Of a stretch of 64,000 nt of DNA, positions 8,935 through 19,346 are shown one piece after another. The position numbers and the translations under genes were made by a program. Source of the stretch: Bradyrhizobium sp. S69 (GTDB taxonomy: Bacteria; Pseudomonadota; Alphaproteobacteria; Rhizobiales; Xanthobacteraceae); the NCBI RefSeq assembly GCF_009766005.1, contig NZ_LMUK01000060.1, positions 202,247-266,246 of the forward strand. The letters run 5' to 3'. Every line of letters starts with the position of its first letter. Position 1 is the first letter of the stretch. The notes beneath the pieces were generated by a model, which worked only from the letters and a program-made list of their open reading frames with translations, did no database searches and was not told where the DNA came from.

Positions 8935-9118
8935 GCCACGCGCTTCCCGTCATTCGAATAGCATCGATCGGTCGCGTGCGGGCATTCTCGCAGGTACGCG
9001 CTGGTAGCCGTGATAAAAGCAGATCGTCGTAAATTAAGAGGTAAATTTGGTGCCGATAAATTTACCGCAATGCGCGCTGACGTTTAAGAATATTTTTACG
9101 GTTGCTCGATGCGCTGGC

Positions 9119-10717
9119 TCACTCGGCGGCCAACCTTGGCGCCGGTGGCGGCGACCAGCAAGCGAGACAGTTTCGCCCTTCGGACTTGGCCTGGTAGAGC
9201 GCAGAATCGGCCGCGCGCAACAGCGCATCCGTCCCGGACATGCTCGCGGTGGCGGCGGCGATGCCGACGCTGATCGTGAGCGCGAACTGGACGTCGTGCA
9301 CCGACAGCAAATGCCCGGCGATGCTTTCGCGAATCCGCTCGGCCACAATTGCGGCCTGCGCCTGGTCGGTTTCCGGCAGCAGGACCGCGAACTCCTCGCC
9401 GCCGAGCCGGCCGACCACGTCGGAGTTACGCTTGTTTTGCTGGCAGGCGGTCGCCACCGAGATGATCGCCTGGTCGCCGACCGCGTGTCCGTAGCGGTCA
9501 TTGACCGACTTGAAATGATCGATGTCGATCATCAGCATCGATAGCGGCCGCTGGTAGCGCTGAAACCGGCTCCATTCGGCTCCCGCCAATGTCAGGAAGT
9601 GCCGCCGGTTATAGAGGGCGGTCATCGAGTCGGTGGTCGCGAGCCTTTCCAGCAGTTCGGCGTTGCGGATCAGGTCGGTGACGTCGCAATAGGAGAGCAT
9701 CCGGCCGCCGTTCGGCGTGACGGTGCAATGGATGCGAACATGCCGGCCGTCCGCGAGTTGCATATCCTGGGCCTTCGGTTCCATCGTTTGAATCGCCTCG
9801 ATCCGACGGGCGGAATATGCCTCGATCTGGTCGGGCGGCACGCCATGCGCACCGCTGTCGACAAGCACCTTCGCGAACGGCGGATGAACCGCGGCCTGTT
9901 CTTCCGTCAGGCCAAAATATTCCCGCACCTTCCTGTTGGCGAATTGCACATTCAGATCGGCATCGAGCAGCAACACGCCGTCCGTGATATTGTCCAGGGC
10001 GCTGCGCAACACTTCCAGTTCGTCGGCGTGCCGAACGATATCGGTGACCACGGTGTAGCTGAGCATCCGGCCGCCGTTCGGCAGAACCGCGCATTGCATG
10101 CGGATGACCTCGCCGTTCGAGCGGCGCAGATCGAGGGCGGTGGTGTCGCCGGCCTGCACCAGGCCGACGCGATTGGCGATGTAGGCATCGAGATCGGTTG
10201 GCGTGACCTGATAGGCGTGGGTATCGCGGCCGTGATACATCAGCGCGGCGAAGGCCGGCTTGCTGTCGGCTATCTGGTCGGGCAATTTCCACATCTGCCG
10301 GAACGCGCGATTGATGATCTGGGCGCGCAAATCGCTGTCGAGCAGCACCACCCCGATCTGGATTTCGTCGAGCGCCGACCTCAAGGCCAGCATCTGCCCC
10401 CGCACGATCTGTTCGTCCCGGCGTTCGGGCGGAGCCGGCGGCGCCGTCGCATCCTGGTGGAGGCCGTCGGCAAGCTCGAAGTCCAATCCGAGTTCCTTGT
10501 CCGATTGCCACGCCACCTTGCAGGGCCGAGGTATCCCCTCGTCGGTGATGACGAGCTGAAACTCTCGGGGAATGCCGAGCGGGCTTTCCACCGAAATGGT
10601 GGCGCCGTGGTCGGAAAGCCTGCGCACCACGCAGTCGATGCTCGACTGACCGAAATTGGAGATCACTTTGCCGGCCAGCAGCGTGCGGCCTAGCGGGATC
10701 GATCTGTGCTCGGACAT
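9119..10717 (-). CDS. PilZ-PAS-PAS-GGDEF diguanylate cyclase
   Basis: This 532-aa protein begins with a PilZ-like domain (about residues 5-95, VRRLSDHGATISVES). Two homologous PAS modules follow (about 115-230 and 240-360), each with ALDxIxxGVxLLDxDL and NGGRMLSY segments, so they look duplicated. A GGDEF domain (about 370-525) ends the protein. The active site reads GGEEF, and RNSD five residues upstream matches the RxxD inhibitory I-site, so product inhibition by c-di-GMP is expected. The ATG at 10717 has AGGTGG in front; a GTG three codons upstream is an alternative. It sits in a block of signalling genes. Confidence 0.88.
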   Translation of the reverse strand: MSEHRSIPLGRTLLAGKVISNFGQSSIDCVVRRLSDHGATISVESPLGIPREFQLVITDEGIPRPCKVAWQSDKELGLDFELADGLHQDATAPPAPPERRDEQIVRGQMLALRSALDEIQIGVVLLDSDLRAQIINRAFRQMWKLPDQIADSKPAFAALMYHGRDTHAYQVTPTDLDAYIANRVGLVQAGDTTALDLRRSNGEVIRMQCAVLPNGGRMLSYTVVTDIVRHADELEVLRSALDNITDGVLLLDADLNVQFANRKVREYFGLTEEQAAVHPPFAKVLVDSGAHGVPPDQIEAYSARRIEAIQTMEPKAQDMQLADGRHVRIHCTVTPNGGRMLSYCDVTDLIRNAELLERLATTDSMTALYNRRHFLTLAGAEWSRFQRYQRPLSMLMIDIDHFKSVNDRYGHAVGDQAIISVATACQQNKRNSDVVGRLGGEEFAVLLPETDQAQAAIVAERIRESIAGHLLSVHDVQFALTISVGIAAATASMSGTDALLRAADSALYQAKSEGRNCLACWSPPPAPRLAAE

Positions 10718-10844
10718 GGCCACCACCTGTTAAGGCCGTATCGCCGTCTCTCGTCGCATGACCGGCGAGGTAAGCTCGAACGATAGCGCCGGCTTGTTTA
10801 ACGGAAAGTTTAGTTCGTGGCCGGACGCGGGATCGAGCGTTTGT

Positions 10845-11588
10845 TCAATGGCCCGAGACGGGCTCGCAGCGCGGGTGAAGCAGTCTTTCGTACTGCGCTT
10901 TGACCGTCGCGTAACATTCGCAGGCGGTCTTGCCGAGGCCGTCGGGATCGTTGAGTTCCACGCGGCCCCGGCTGTAGTGGATGAAGCTGGCCTGCTGCAG
11001 CGTGGTGGCCACCAGCGATACGCTGTTGCGGCGTGCGCCGATCATCTGGGCCATCGCCTCCTGGGTTAGAACGAGCTTGTCGCTGCCGGATAGATCCCTG
11101 ATCTGCAACAGACAGCGCGCCAACCTGGATTCCACGCTGTGCGAGGCGTTGCATCCGACGGCCTGCTGGATCTGCGCGTACATCGCCAGTCCATGCCGCA
11201 TCAGTGTCGCCCGGAACGTAGGGCTCCGATCGGCCGCGGCTCGGAGACGATCGATGTCGAGTGTCGACGCGACGCCCGGAATCAGAACCAGTGCGCTGTT
11301 CAAGGCGGTCGGATCCCCAAGCGCGGAGAAGCTGCCGAAGATGCTGTCGCGCCCGATCATGGCGACCTGGACCTGCTCGCCGCGTGCGAGCTTGACGACA
11401 AGGGAGATCACGCCTCGATGCGGCAGATATGCACGCTTCAGCGTGTCATCGATTTCTACCAGCACGAGGTCCGTCGTCAGATCGACGGTCCTCAGATGAG
11501 GGCGGATCAGTTCGAAATCGTCCGCGCTCAGCGATGACAAGAATCCGTTTGGCGGACGCGGAGCGGATGAACGGCGAGCCGCGTTCAA
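10845..11588 (-). CDS. Crp/Fnr family transcriptional regulator
   Basis: This 247-aa regulator has an N-terminal cyclic-nucleotide-binding-like beta roll (FLSSLSADDFELIRPHL start) and a C-terminal winged helix (LTQEAMAQMIGARRNSVSLVATTL, near residues 175-200). The recognition helix RRNSVSL lacks the R-E-x-x-x-R triad of Crp, so its target should not be TGTGA. No Cys cluster for an Fnr-type Fe-S centre is visible at the N-terminus. I chose a TTG start at 11588 because CAGGAG lies at the right distance and the frame upstream to 11699 is not family-like. The start is inferred. Confidence 0.82.
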   Translation of the reverse strand: MNAARRSSAPRPPNGFLSSLSADDFELIRPHLRTVDLTTDLVLVEIDDTLKRAYLPHRGVISLVVKLARGEQVQVAMIGRDSIFGSFSALGDPTALNSALVLIPGVASTLDIDRLRAAADRSPTFRATLMRHGLAMYAQIQQAVGCNASHSVESRLARCLLQIRDLSGSDKLVLTQEAMAQMIGARRNSVSLVATTLQQASFIHYSRGRVELNDPDGLGKTACECYATVKAQYERLLHPRCEPVSGH

Positions 11589-12118
11589 AGCACTCTCCTG
11601 AATACGGGAGCACAACCGGTCTCTGGGTCGCCGCGCAGCGTAGCGTGACACGGTTCGTTGGCAAGAAGAATTAGCAGGTCGGAATACCGCAAGTCGCACT
11701 ACTCATAATTGTGTTTTGTCATAGCGGTACGTCTAAGTTGCCGTCGCGGCCGAGCCGCGCCGGTTCAACTGCCTGCGCGGCCGACAGGTCATCATCGCCT
11801 CAATCGGGACAGTTTACTTGACCGATCAAGCGGAAGTGCAACCTGTATGGTTACGGACGATGCCGATACCCTTTTTCGGATAGGCGCGTAGCGCAACTCA
11901 CCGGGTTTTGCCGTGATCGCCGCGGCCCGAATTGCATGAGGTAACCCGCTGGGAATTCTCCCGTAGTAGCACGGGCACCGAAATTAACTTGGATGTGAAA
12001 CGGGACGGTTATCGGTTGCATGGGAGAATAATCCTTAAAGGGGTCTCAAGGAATATCACCACATGATCCCTTGATGGCGGCTGCTGCCTTTTCGGTCATT
12101 GAATCAACAGAGGCTAAA
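11589..12118. other. Gene-free interval of 530 bases
   Basis: I find no convincing gene here between the divergently placed Crp/Fnr and CheY-like genes. The only notable site is a perfect palindrome CTTGACCGATCAAG at 11817-11830. It resembles an Fnr/FixK half-site pair but is two bases too short for TTGAT-N4-ATCAA. Promoters for both flanking genes should lie here. Confidence 0.5.
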
Positions 12119-12502
<384 letters not shown>

Positions 12503-12699
12503 CGCGAATTTATCGCCTCCGGAGTTCGTTCGCCTCAAGGTGCGTCAGGTCAAGATATGCGTGCTGAATCAAAACCCGGAGCAAAGCTCCGGACCGATTG
12601 CTTCCGAAGCCGCAGCCACTCGCGCATGAGCATCGACGTCATGGCGTCGTCCGGTGACATCCATCTGAAATCATCGCGATTCATTTCGAGAGGCCGCCC

Positions 12700-13578
12700 G
12701 TGACCCCGTCCGATTACGAATATCTGCGCAAATATCTCAAGGACAGTTCCGGTCTCGATCTATCTTCGGACAAGCAATATCTGATCGAGAGCCGGCTGTT
12801 GCCGGTTTCGCGGAAAGCCGGCCTGCCGGGTATCAGCGAACTGGTACAGAAGATGAAAGGCGGATCGGCCTCCATCACCACCCAGGTGGTGGAAGCCATG
12901 ACCACCAACGAGACGTTCTTCTTTCGCGACAAGGTTCCGTTCGAACATTTTCGCAACTCGGTGATACCCGAGATCCTTGCCGCGCGCGCGAGCCGCCGAA
13001 GCATCCGGATCTGGTGCGCCGCCGGCTCGACCGGCCAGGAGCCCTATTCGCTGGCGATGTCGCTGAAGGAAATGGGCGCCGCGCTGGCCGGCTGGCGGAT
13101 CGAAATTCTCGCGACCGATCTCTCGGTGGAAGTGATCGAGAAGTCCAAGGCCGGAATATACAGCCAGTTCGAAGTCCAGCGCGGTCTGCCGATTCAGATG
13201 TTGGTCAAATACTTCAAGCAGATCGGCGAGCTCTGGCAGATCAATGCAGATATTCGGGCGATGATTGCGCACCGGCAATTGAATCTGCTGCACGATTTTT
13301 CCCAGCTCGGGACCTTCGATGTGATCTTCTGCCGAAACGTTCTGATTTATTTCGATCAGGACACCAAGGTCGACATTTTCCGCCGCCTCGCCAAGGCGTC
13401 CGAGCCCGATGGCTTCCTGGCGCTGGGAGCCGCTGAAACGGTGGTCGGGCTGACCGACGTCTACAAGCCCTATCCGGAACGGCGCGGGCTCTATCGTCCG
13501 AGCGGCTTTCAGGCGGCATCAACAACGACGGCGGGCGGCGCTTTCGCGCCGAAGCTTGCCGCAATCGCGGGTCGATAA
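12700..13578 (+). CDS. cheR: CheR-type protein-glutamate O-methyltransferase
   Basis: This 292-aa enzyme methylates glutamates of chemoreceptors with SAM. The N-terminal all-helical CheR domain (DYEYLRKYLKDSSGLDLS) runs to about residue 65. The methyltransferase domain follows, with TTNETFFFRD, the SAM loop CAAGSTGQEPYS near residue 105, LATDLS near 147, and DVIFCRNVLIYFD near 207. It begins with GTG. No cheA, cheW, cheB or receptor gene lies in the window, so it may serve an incomplete or distant chemosensory array. It is followed 2 nt later by a PilZ-like gene. Confidence 0.93.
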   Translation: MTPSDYEYLRKYLKDSSGLDLSSDKQYLIESRLLPVSRKAGLPGISELVQKMKGGSASITTQVVEAMTTNETFFFRDKVPFEHFRNSVIPEILAARASRRSIRIWCAAGSTGQEPYSLAMSLKEMGAALAGWRIEILATDLSVEVIEKSKAGIYSQFEVQRGLPIQMLVKYFKQIGELWQINADIRAMIAHRQLNLLHDFSQLGTFDVIFCRNVLIYFDQDTKVDIFRRLAKASEPDGFLALGAAETVVGLTDVYKPYPERRGLYRPSGFQAASTTTAGGAFAPKLAAIAGR

Positions 13579-13580
13579 CA

Positions 13581-13907
13581 ATGACAGAGGAACTCAAAGG
13601 GCCGGAACGCGTCACCTTCAGCCGGGGCTATGGCGTCTGCATCATGGGCATCGATGGAACGTGGCGGCGGGATTGCATGCTCAATGCCATATCGGACAAC
13701 GATGCCATCCTGACCGTGGAGGGCTCGATTCAGGGTCTCAATCTCAAGGAATTCTTTCTGCTGTTGTCGTCGACCGGGCTGGCCTATCGCCGTTGCGAAC
13801 TGGTCCGCGTCAATGGCGCGGAGATCAACGTTCAGTTTCTGTTGGGAAAACACAAGAAAAAGGGGCCCGGCGCCTCATCCAATCAAGACGCCCTCATGCA
13901 GGGCTAG
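13581..13907 (+). CDS. PilZ-like domain protein
   Basis: This 108-aa protein has the beta-rich pattern of PilZ-like proteins of rhizobia (RVTFSRGYGVCIMGIDGTWRRDCML, then a ...EFFLLLSSTG... strand and NVQFLLGKHKKKG). The canonical c-di-GMP motif RxxxR...D/NxSxxG is not clear, so binding of c-di-GMP is uncertain. It starts 2 nt after cheR stops, which argues for co-translation and a role in linking chemotaxis-type and c-di-GMP signalling. The C-terminus is basic and looks disordered. Confidence 0.7.
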   Translation: MTEELKGPERVTFSRGYGVCIMGIDGTWRRDCMLNAISDNDAILTVEGSIQGLNLKEFFLLLSSTGLAYRRCELVRVNGAEINVQFLLGKHKKKGPGASSNQDALMQG

Positions 13908-14042
13908 GCTTTGGTTTGACGCGTTTTCGTCACGCGCGCCGGTGCCAAAACGCCATGGATCTACCAGGGCACCGAAGCTATCGGCCGCCGAACAAGTTTC
14001 CGTCGATCGGAACCACCATCATCCGGCGCGCTTATGCGCCAT

Positions 14043-14369
14043 CTACCGAGCCTCGTGGGCCGCGGTCGCTTCCAGCAAGCCGTTTGACGCCTCGCTATCC
14101 AGCAGGCCATGCAAGGCAACCCCGAGCCCCGCTCTGCAGGTGTCCAGTACGGTATTCGCCCTCACATAGTGGGGCGTGACGTCATCCAGCACGACGACAT
14201 CATCATAAGCCTCCAGCTCGCCGAGGGGCAGCGCCCGCGCGATCACCGGTTCCAGCATTTGTATGCTGGCCTGAATGCGCTCGATCAGGGACACCAGATC
14301 GGTGACAACCGAGAAGTAATTGTCGTTTCGGCCGTCGGGTTGGCGGCTGCTGCCTGCCGTGTTCTGCAT
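14043..14369 (-). CDS. Hypothetical protein, 108 aa
   Basis: I cannot name a family for this small acidic protein. It has no signal peptide. The middle part (VVTDLVSLIERIQASIQMLEPVIARA) is probably a helix, followed by a DDVVVLDDVTPHYVRANTVLDTC stretch. It is divergent from the FixJ-type regulator gene with 149 nt between the starts. An AAGGAGAATCCTC ribosome-binding region upstream supports the ATG at 14369. Codon use matches the chromosome. Confidence 0.6.
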   Translation of the reverse strand: MQNTAGSSRQPDGRNDNYFSVVTDLVSLIERIQASIQMLEPVIARALPLGELEAYDDVVVLDDVTPHYVRANTVLDTCRAGLGVALHGLLDSEASNGLLEATAAHEAR

Positions 14370-14518
14370 GAGGATTCTCCTTGTCTCGCGTTGTTAAATC
14401 CCCCAGCGCTACTTGTGCGTAAAGTTCCTGTCCCGTACAAATACGGTCGGGCTCGAATCCAGAGCGGGCGCAGTGGTCGTCGGGGTGAGCGTTCCTGACT
14501 GTCGATGGACGATGGTGC

Positions 14519-15166
14519 ATGACCGAAAATTCTGCTTCCCGTGGCGAGATATTCGTGGTCGACGACGATCCCGCCGTCCGCGAAACCCTTTCGATGGTTT
14601 TGTCCGCAGGCGGCTATCAGGTCATCTGCTTTGCCGATGGCGCGGCACTGCTCGCGGTGGCGCGGACCCGGATTCCGGCGTGCATCCTGCTCGATGTGCA
14701 TATTCCCGGTAAATCGGGGCTCGATATTCTCAGGGAGCTGCGCGGAGAAGATTATCCCGCGCCGATCTTCATGGTCTCCGGACAGGGCGACATCGCCATG
14801 GCCGTGAGCGCGATCAAGAATGGCGCACTCGACTTCATCGAGAAGCCGTTCAGGGGCAGTGAAATCGTGGCCCGGCTGGATGAGGCGATCTCGGCCTATG
14901 TGCGCCGACAGGCGCAGGGTGATGCCTCGAAAATCGTCTCGTTGCATTTTCCCGGGCGCGAACCATTGACGCGGCGCGAGCGCGACGTGTTGGAGCAATT
15001 CGCATCCGGTGCCTCCAACAAGGAGGCGGGGCGTCAGCTTGGAATCAGCCCGCGGACGATTGAAGATCATCGCGCCAACATCATGAAGAAGCTTGGCGCC
15101 CGCAATGCGGCCGATCTCATCCGGATCGTGCTGACCGCCTCGCGCGCTCCCGGATCCAACGCATGA
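14519..15166 (+). CDS. FixJ-family response regulator
   Basis: This 215-aa protein has an N-terminal receiver (acidic residues at 15-17, phospho-acceptor D59 in ILLDVHIPGKSG, Lys in FIEKPF) and a C-terminal LuxR/FixJ helix-turn-helix (about residues 148-205, LTRRERDVLEQFASGASNKEAG... and GISPRTIEDHRANIM). Dimerisation on phosphorylation and DNA binding are expected. The cognate kinase is not adjacent on the same strand; the large hybrid kinase at 15.6-19.1 kb is a possible partner by proximity only. Confidence 0.92.
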   Translation: MTENSASRGEIFVVDDDPAVRETLSMVLSAGGYQVICFADGAALLAVARTRIPACILLDVHIPGKSGLDILRELRGEDYPAPIFMVSGQGDIAMAVSAIKNGALDFIEKPFRGSEIVARLDEAISAYVRRQAQGDASKIVSLHFPGREPLTRRERDVLEQFASGASNKEAGRQLGISPRTIEDHRANIMKKLGARNAADLIRIVLTASRAPGSNA

Positions 15167-15329
15167 TCCGCGGCGCATGATCCCAAGACAAGCGCGGTGC
15201 GTTCGCGCAGAGCTCTAGAGCGTTTTCGAGCGAAAGCCTTTCCCGGACTTGATCCGGGATGCGCACCGATTCCATAACACCAACCGGTTCACAGGACCGC
15301 ATCCTGAGAGCTTGTGAAGCGATCTCCGA

Positions 15330-15439
15330 CGTCATCCTGAGGTGCGCGCGCTTGCGCGCCTCGAAGGATGGCCGCAAGCACGAGGCTAAACACCATCCTT
15401 CGAGGCGCGCCGAAGATGGCGCGCACCTCAGGATGACGG
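15330..15439. repeat. Long palindromic repeat (CGTCATCCTGAGG family), copy 1
   Basis: A roughly 110-base imperfect palindrome begins CGTCATCCTGAGGTGCGCGC and ends GCGCACCTCAGGATGACGG, with an inner arm pair GAAGGATGG/CCATCCTTC. Four relatives lie at 27034, 32635, 38672 and 46939. A further half (CCATCCTTCGAGACG...) follows at about 15483-15520. The whole gap 15167-15570 is made of this repeat material and a short piece of the composite repeat (TCTAGAGCGTTTTCGAG at 15214-15230). Confidence 0.93.
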
Positions 15440-15570
15440 TGGAGCTGTTGCGCGGGGGATGGCGGCGAGTCCGTGCGTTGCGGCCATCCTTCGAGACGCA
15501 TCGCAAGTGCGATGCTCCTCACCGATGAACGCAATTGCGTTCATCCCGGGGACGAGGAGAGGAGATGCAC

Positions 15571-18500
15571 TTAGCAAGCCAGCGCGGTGCGGATCATCGC
15601 GGCCATCTCGGCCTTGCGATAGGGCTTGGCGAGCAGCATGACGCCGGTATCGAGCCGGCCATGATGAATAATCGCGTTTTCGGTGTAGCCCGAGGTGAAC
15701 AGCACCTTCAATCCGGGCTTGATCGTCAGCAGCTCGTCCGCGAGCTGGCGGCCGTTCAATCCACCCGGCATGATCACATCGGTGAACAGAAGGTCGAATG
15801 CGTGGTCCGCCTTGACGATGGCGATGGCCTCCGACGCATTCGCGGCCTCCAGCGTGACGTAGCCCAGCGAGCGCAGTTGCGTCAGCACGTAATCTCTTAC
15901 CAGCCTGTCGTCTTCCACCACCAGAATGGTTTCGCTTCCACCCTCGAGGGAGGCGACCGAGGCGGTTCCGGCGGCGACGGATGTCGCCGCGCCCGGCGGC
16001 AGGTACATCTTGATCGTCGTGCCGTGGCCTTCCTCGCTGTAAATCTTGATATGGCCGGCCGATTGCTTGACGAAGCCGTAGACCATGCTGAGGCCGAGAC
16101 CGGTGCCCTTTCCGGGTCCTTTCGACGTAAAGAACGGGTCGAACACCTTGTCGAGCATCGCCGTCGGAATGCCGCTTCCAGTGTCGCTGACCGCGATGCG
16201 GACATACCGACCGGGCTCAACGTCGCCATGAGCGCTCGCGTAACCCTCGTCGAGATAAACCGATCCGGTCTCCAGCACCAGCTTGCCGCCGTTGGACATG
16301 GCGTCACGGGCGTTCAGCGCCAGGTTAAGAATGGCGGTCGTGAGCTGATTGGGATCGACGGTCGCGAAGCAGGCTTCATCTTCCAGCACGGTTTCGATCT
16401 CGATATGCTCGCCGAGTGTCGGCCGCAGCAGCTTGGCGGTATCGATCAGCAGGGCATTGACGTCGATCTCGCGCGGCTGAAGCGGCTGCTTGCGGGCGAA
16501 CGCCAGCAAATGCTGGGTCAGATCCGCGCCGCGCGAGGCGGCTTCATCGATCATCCTGGTGATGGCGGCGAGTTGCGGTTCCTTGCGGACCGCATCGGCC
16601 AGGATCTCGATGGTCCCGGTGATCACCGTCAGGATATTGTTGAAGTCATGCGCGATGCCGCCGGTGAGCTGGCCGAGCGCTTCCATTTTTTCGGCCTGCC
16701 GAATTCGATCCTCCGCGGCGATCTTGTCGGTGAGATCGCGGATGAAGCCGTTGAACACGACGCCGTCGCGGCGCCGCAGTCCGGTGACACTCAGTTCGAC
16801 CGTGATTTCCTTGCCATCGCGCCGCAGCGCCTCGAGTTCGAGACGGCGTCCGAGGATCTTTCGGTGCCCGGTGCGCAAATAGCGTTCGAGACCGGCGCGG
16901 TGCGCGTCGCGCTGCTCCTCCGGGATGATCAGGTCTGCGAGGTGCTTGCCGACCGCTTCGTTACGCGACCATCCGAAGATCTTTTCGGCCTGCGAATTCC
17001 AGTCCGAGATGGTTCCGTCCTCGCTCATCTGGACAAAGGCGTCGAGCGCGTTGTCGATGATGCCGCGCGCCAGTTGCTCGCTTTCGCGCAACGTTTCCTG
17101 CGTCTGCCGGCTTTCGGTCATGTCGCGGCCGATGAAGAAGTGGCGCCGCGCCGGATCGGACCATGTTCCCATCCACGACAGCGTCACGATACGTCCATCC
17201 TTGTGGATGAAGCGGGTGTCGAAATTCCGGGTATGCCGCTTGCGCCGCGCGGCGCGCAATTCATCGCGGGTGTCGTTGAGGTCGTCGCTGTAGATGAATC
17301 TGATCGCGTTGTAGCCGATCATCTCCTCGGGCGCGTATCCCAGCGTAGCTCGCGCACTGGGGTTGACCTGGACCAGCACGCCCTGGCTATCGGTGACCAG
17401 AATCAGGTCCTGGGAGGTTTCGAAAATCCGCTGCCGCTCCTCGGTTTCCCGGTTGAGCGCCTCCCGGGCTTTCTTGGCCTCGGTGATGTCACGGGCAATT
17501 TTTGTTGCTCCGACGATCGCGCCCGATGGGGTCTTGATGGGAGATATGCTGAGCGAAACCGCCACCGGGCTTCCGCTCTTGTGCAACCGTATTGTTTCGT
17601 GTTGTTCGATCACGTGGCCCTGCCCGATCCGGCTCAGCATATCGTGAAGCTCGGACCGCCGTTCCGGAGGAACGATGAGATCGATATCCTGGCCCACCGC
17701 TTCCGCCGCGGTAAATCCGAACATGCGTTCGGCCGCCGGATTCCAGCCGGTTACCTTGCCTTCCAGGGTTTTCGTGACGATGGCGTCGTGAGACGACTCG
17801 ACCGCGGCGCTGAACAGGCGCTCGCGATCGGCGAGGTGGCCCCTGGCGGCTTCGGTACGCCGGTGTTGCTCGATCTCGCGCTCCAACGCGATGGTTTTTG
17901 CGCGGATTTCGCCGATCGCCCGGGCGAATGCCCGCGCCAGCACCCCGGTCTCGCCGCTGGCATCGACCGCAATGGTTGCCGAACCGTCGCGGCCGGCTCC
18001 CTCGACCGCCGCGGTCAGTTCAACGATCGGACGCGTCAGCGACCGTGCGATCCACACCGCCAGGGCGGCCGCGCATAACACCGCGACCAGACCGGCCAAC
18101 ACCGAAGTATGCTGGATGGCGGCGGCCGATGCGGTGACGACCGCGTTGGGAGCGGCCTTGATCACCGCGACCCATTCGTTCCCGGCCAGAACGGCAGGCG
18201 CCAAGGCTATTCCGCTCGGCTGGCCGGCGCTATCCGGCACGACATAGGCAACGCTGTGCGCGGTGCCGAGCGAAGGCGCCAGCATCGGAAAGTCGCTTTG
18301 CCAGCTTTCGATCGGCATCCCAAGTTCCGAGCCGAACTCGCGCGCATGGTCCGGATGCAGCAGATAGTCGCCGCGCTCGTTGACGAGATAGACGCTTTCT
18401 CCTGGTCGCGCCGAGGCGCGGACGCTGTCGAGGGCCGGCCGCATATCGACATCGATGATGAAAATGCCGGATAGTTTGCCGTCGGGGGTGAACATCGGCG

Positions 18501-19083
18501 TCGCCACCCGCAGCGTCGGCCGCGGCGGGTTCACGGCCTCCGTGCCGGCGCGATCCAGTCTGAGCCACGACACAAATACCTCGCCGGGCCCCAGCTTGAT
18601 CATTTCCCTGAAATAGCTTCGATCCCCCATTGGTTCGAGCCCTTCGGCGGGAACGATTCTGATCGTGCCGTTCGGTCCCGAGTGATCGACGCGGACGATC
18701 TCGCGGCCGTTGTCGTCGACGCCGATGAAGCGCATCATCGCGTAAGACGGTTTGGCGGCGAGCTCGGCCGCAAGGCGGGTGGCGACCCGTTCACGCCAGG
18801 TGTTTTCGGTCGCGCCGTCGACCGGATCGGTTCCGCCTGCCTGATGGGCGCGCATCAGGGCATTCAGCGCCGAGCCGGCCCGGAAGCCCGCAATATCGCC
18901 GCGCACGCCGGCGACGTAGGATTCGAGGTCGGCGGCGACCAGCCCTGCCTGGCTTTCGATGCGGTCGAGCATCCGCGGAACCGCGACCTGTTCAACGCCG
19001 CGGTAATTCAGCCAGCCGACAACGGAAACCGTGATCGCAACCAGGGCGATCATCGCGGCGGCCAGTTTGGTGGTCAGCGTCAT
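15571..19083 (-). CDS. Membrane hybrid sensor histidine kinase with Cache, HAMP and several PAS domains
   Basis: This 1170-aa sensor starts with a membrane helix (about residues 5-25). A periplasmic dCache-like domain follows (about 30-300) and a second helix (LAGLVAVLCAAALAVWIA). Next come HAMP, then at least three PAS/PAC units (motifs MFGFTAAEAVGQD, LGYAPEEMIGYN, IFGWSRNEAVGKH). HisKA carries LTGGIAHDFNN with the phospho-acceptor His, and the ATPase domain has N and G boxes (NLALNARDAM, KGTGLGLSM). The last 120 residues are a receiver (VVEDDRLVRDY, LLFTDVIMPGG). I use the ATG at 19083; an ATG at 19113 is possible. The ligand is unknown. Confidence 0.9.
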   Translation of the reverse strand: MTLTTKLAAAMIALVAITVSVVGWLNYRGVEQVAVPRMLDRIESQAGLVAADLESYVAGVRGDIAGFRAGSALNALMRAHQAGGTDPVDGATENTWRERVATRLAAELAAKPSYAMMRFIGVDDNGREIVRVDHSGPNGTIRIVPAEGLEPMGDRSYFREMIKLGPGEVFVSWLRLDRAGTEAVNPPRPTLRVATPMFTPDGKLSGIFIIDVDMRPALDSVRASARPGESVYLVNERGDYLLHPDHAREFGSELGMPIESWQSDFPMLAPSLGTAHSVAYVVPDSAGQPSGIALAPAVLAGNEWVAVIKAAPNAVVTASAAAIQHTSVLAGLVAVLCAAALAVWIARSLTRPIVELTAAVEGAGRDGSATIAVDASGETGVLARAFARAIGEIRAKTIALEREIEQHRRTEAARGHLADRERLFSAAVESSHDAIVTKTLEGKVTGWNPAAERMFGFTAAEAVGQDIDLIVPPERRSELHDMLSRIGQGHVIEQHETIRLHKSGSPVAVSLSISPIKTPSGAIVGATKIARDITEAKKAREALNRETEERQRIFETSQDLILVTDSQGVLVQVNPSARATLGYAPEEMIGYNAIRFIYSDDLNDTRDELRAARRKRHTRNFDTRFIHKDGRIVTLSWMGTWSDPARRHFFIGRDMTESRQTQETLRESEQLARGIIDNALDAFVQMSEDGTISDWNSQAEKIFGWSRNEAVGKHLADLIIPEEQRDAHRAGLERYLRTGHRKILGRRLELEALRRDGKEITVELSVTGLRRRDGVVFNGFIRDLTDKIAAEDRIRQAEKMEALGQLTGGIAHDFNNILTVITGTIEILADAVRKEPQLAAITRMIDEAASRGADLTQHLLAFARKQPLQPREIDVNALLIDTAKLLRPTLGEHIEIETVLEDEACFATVDPNQLTTAILNLALNARDAMSNGGKLVLETGSVYLDEGYASAHGDVEPGRYVRIAVSDTGSGIPTAMLDKVFDPFFTSKGPGKGTGLGLSMVYGFVKQSAGHIKIYSEEGHGTTIKMYLPPGAATSVAAGTASVASLEGGSETILVVEDDRLVRDYVLTQLRSLGYVTLEAANASEAIAIVKADHAFDLLFTDVIMPGGLNGRQLADELLTIKPGLKVLFTSGYTENAIIHHGRLDTGVMLLAKPYRKAEMAAMIRTALAC

Positions 19084-19346
19084 CCGTGCTTCGCGCCATC
19101 TCCGTACCGGCATGATACAAGGAAGGCTCAATCGGGCAACACGGTTGGCTTGACCGACGCGTTCGCATCGCTTTTGCAGTGCAACGCGAGACGGCGGCCG
19201 GTCATGCTGCACGGAATCGGTGCAGCATCGCCTGATCGGCCGGGCAGCCATGCGCCAGATTTCGCAAATTGGCTCGCAGGCGGAACTTGCACCCGATGGA
19301 CGGCCTGTGGGATGACGAGCCCAAGCGATCTCGAACAGGTGCCGAT

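Noticed and set aside
11817..11830. Fnr/FixK box CTTGACCGATCAAG
   Set aside because: The half-sites are spaced two bases too close for TTGAT-N4-ATCAA, so it is only recorded as a palindrome.
11709..11891. Small 60-codon open frame in the gap before the CheY-like gene
   Set aside because: It is Arg/Pro/Ala-rich, lacks a ribosome-binding site and looks like non-coding GC-rich sequence.
12575..12595. Terminator after the CheY-like gene
   Set aside because: The CCGGAGCAAAGCTCCGG hairpin is not followed by a run of T, so read-through into cheR is possible.
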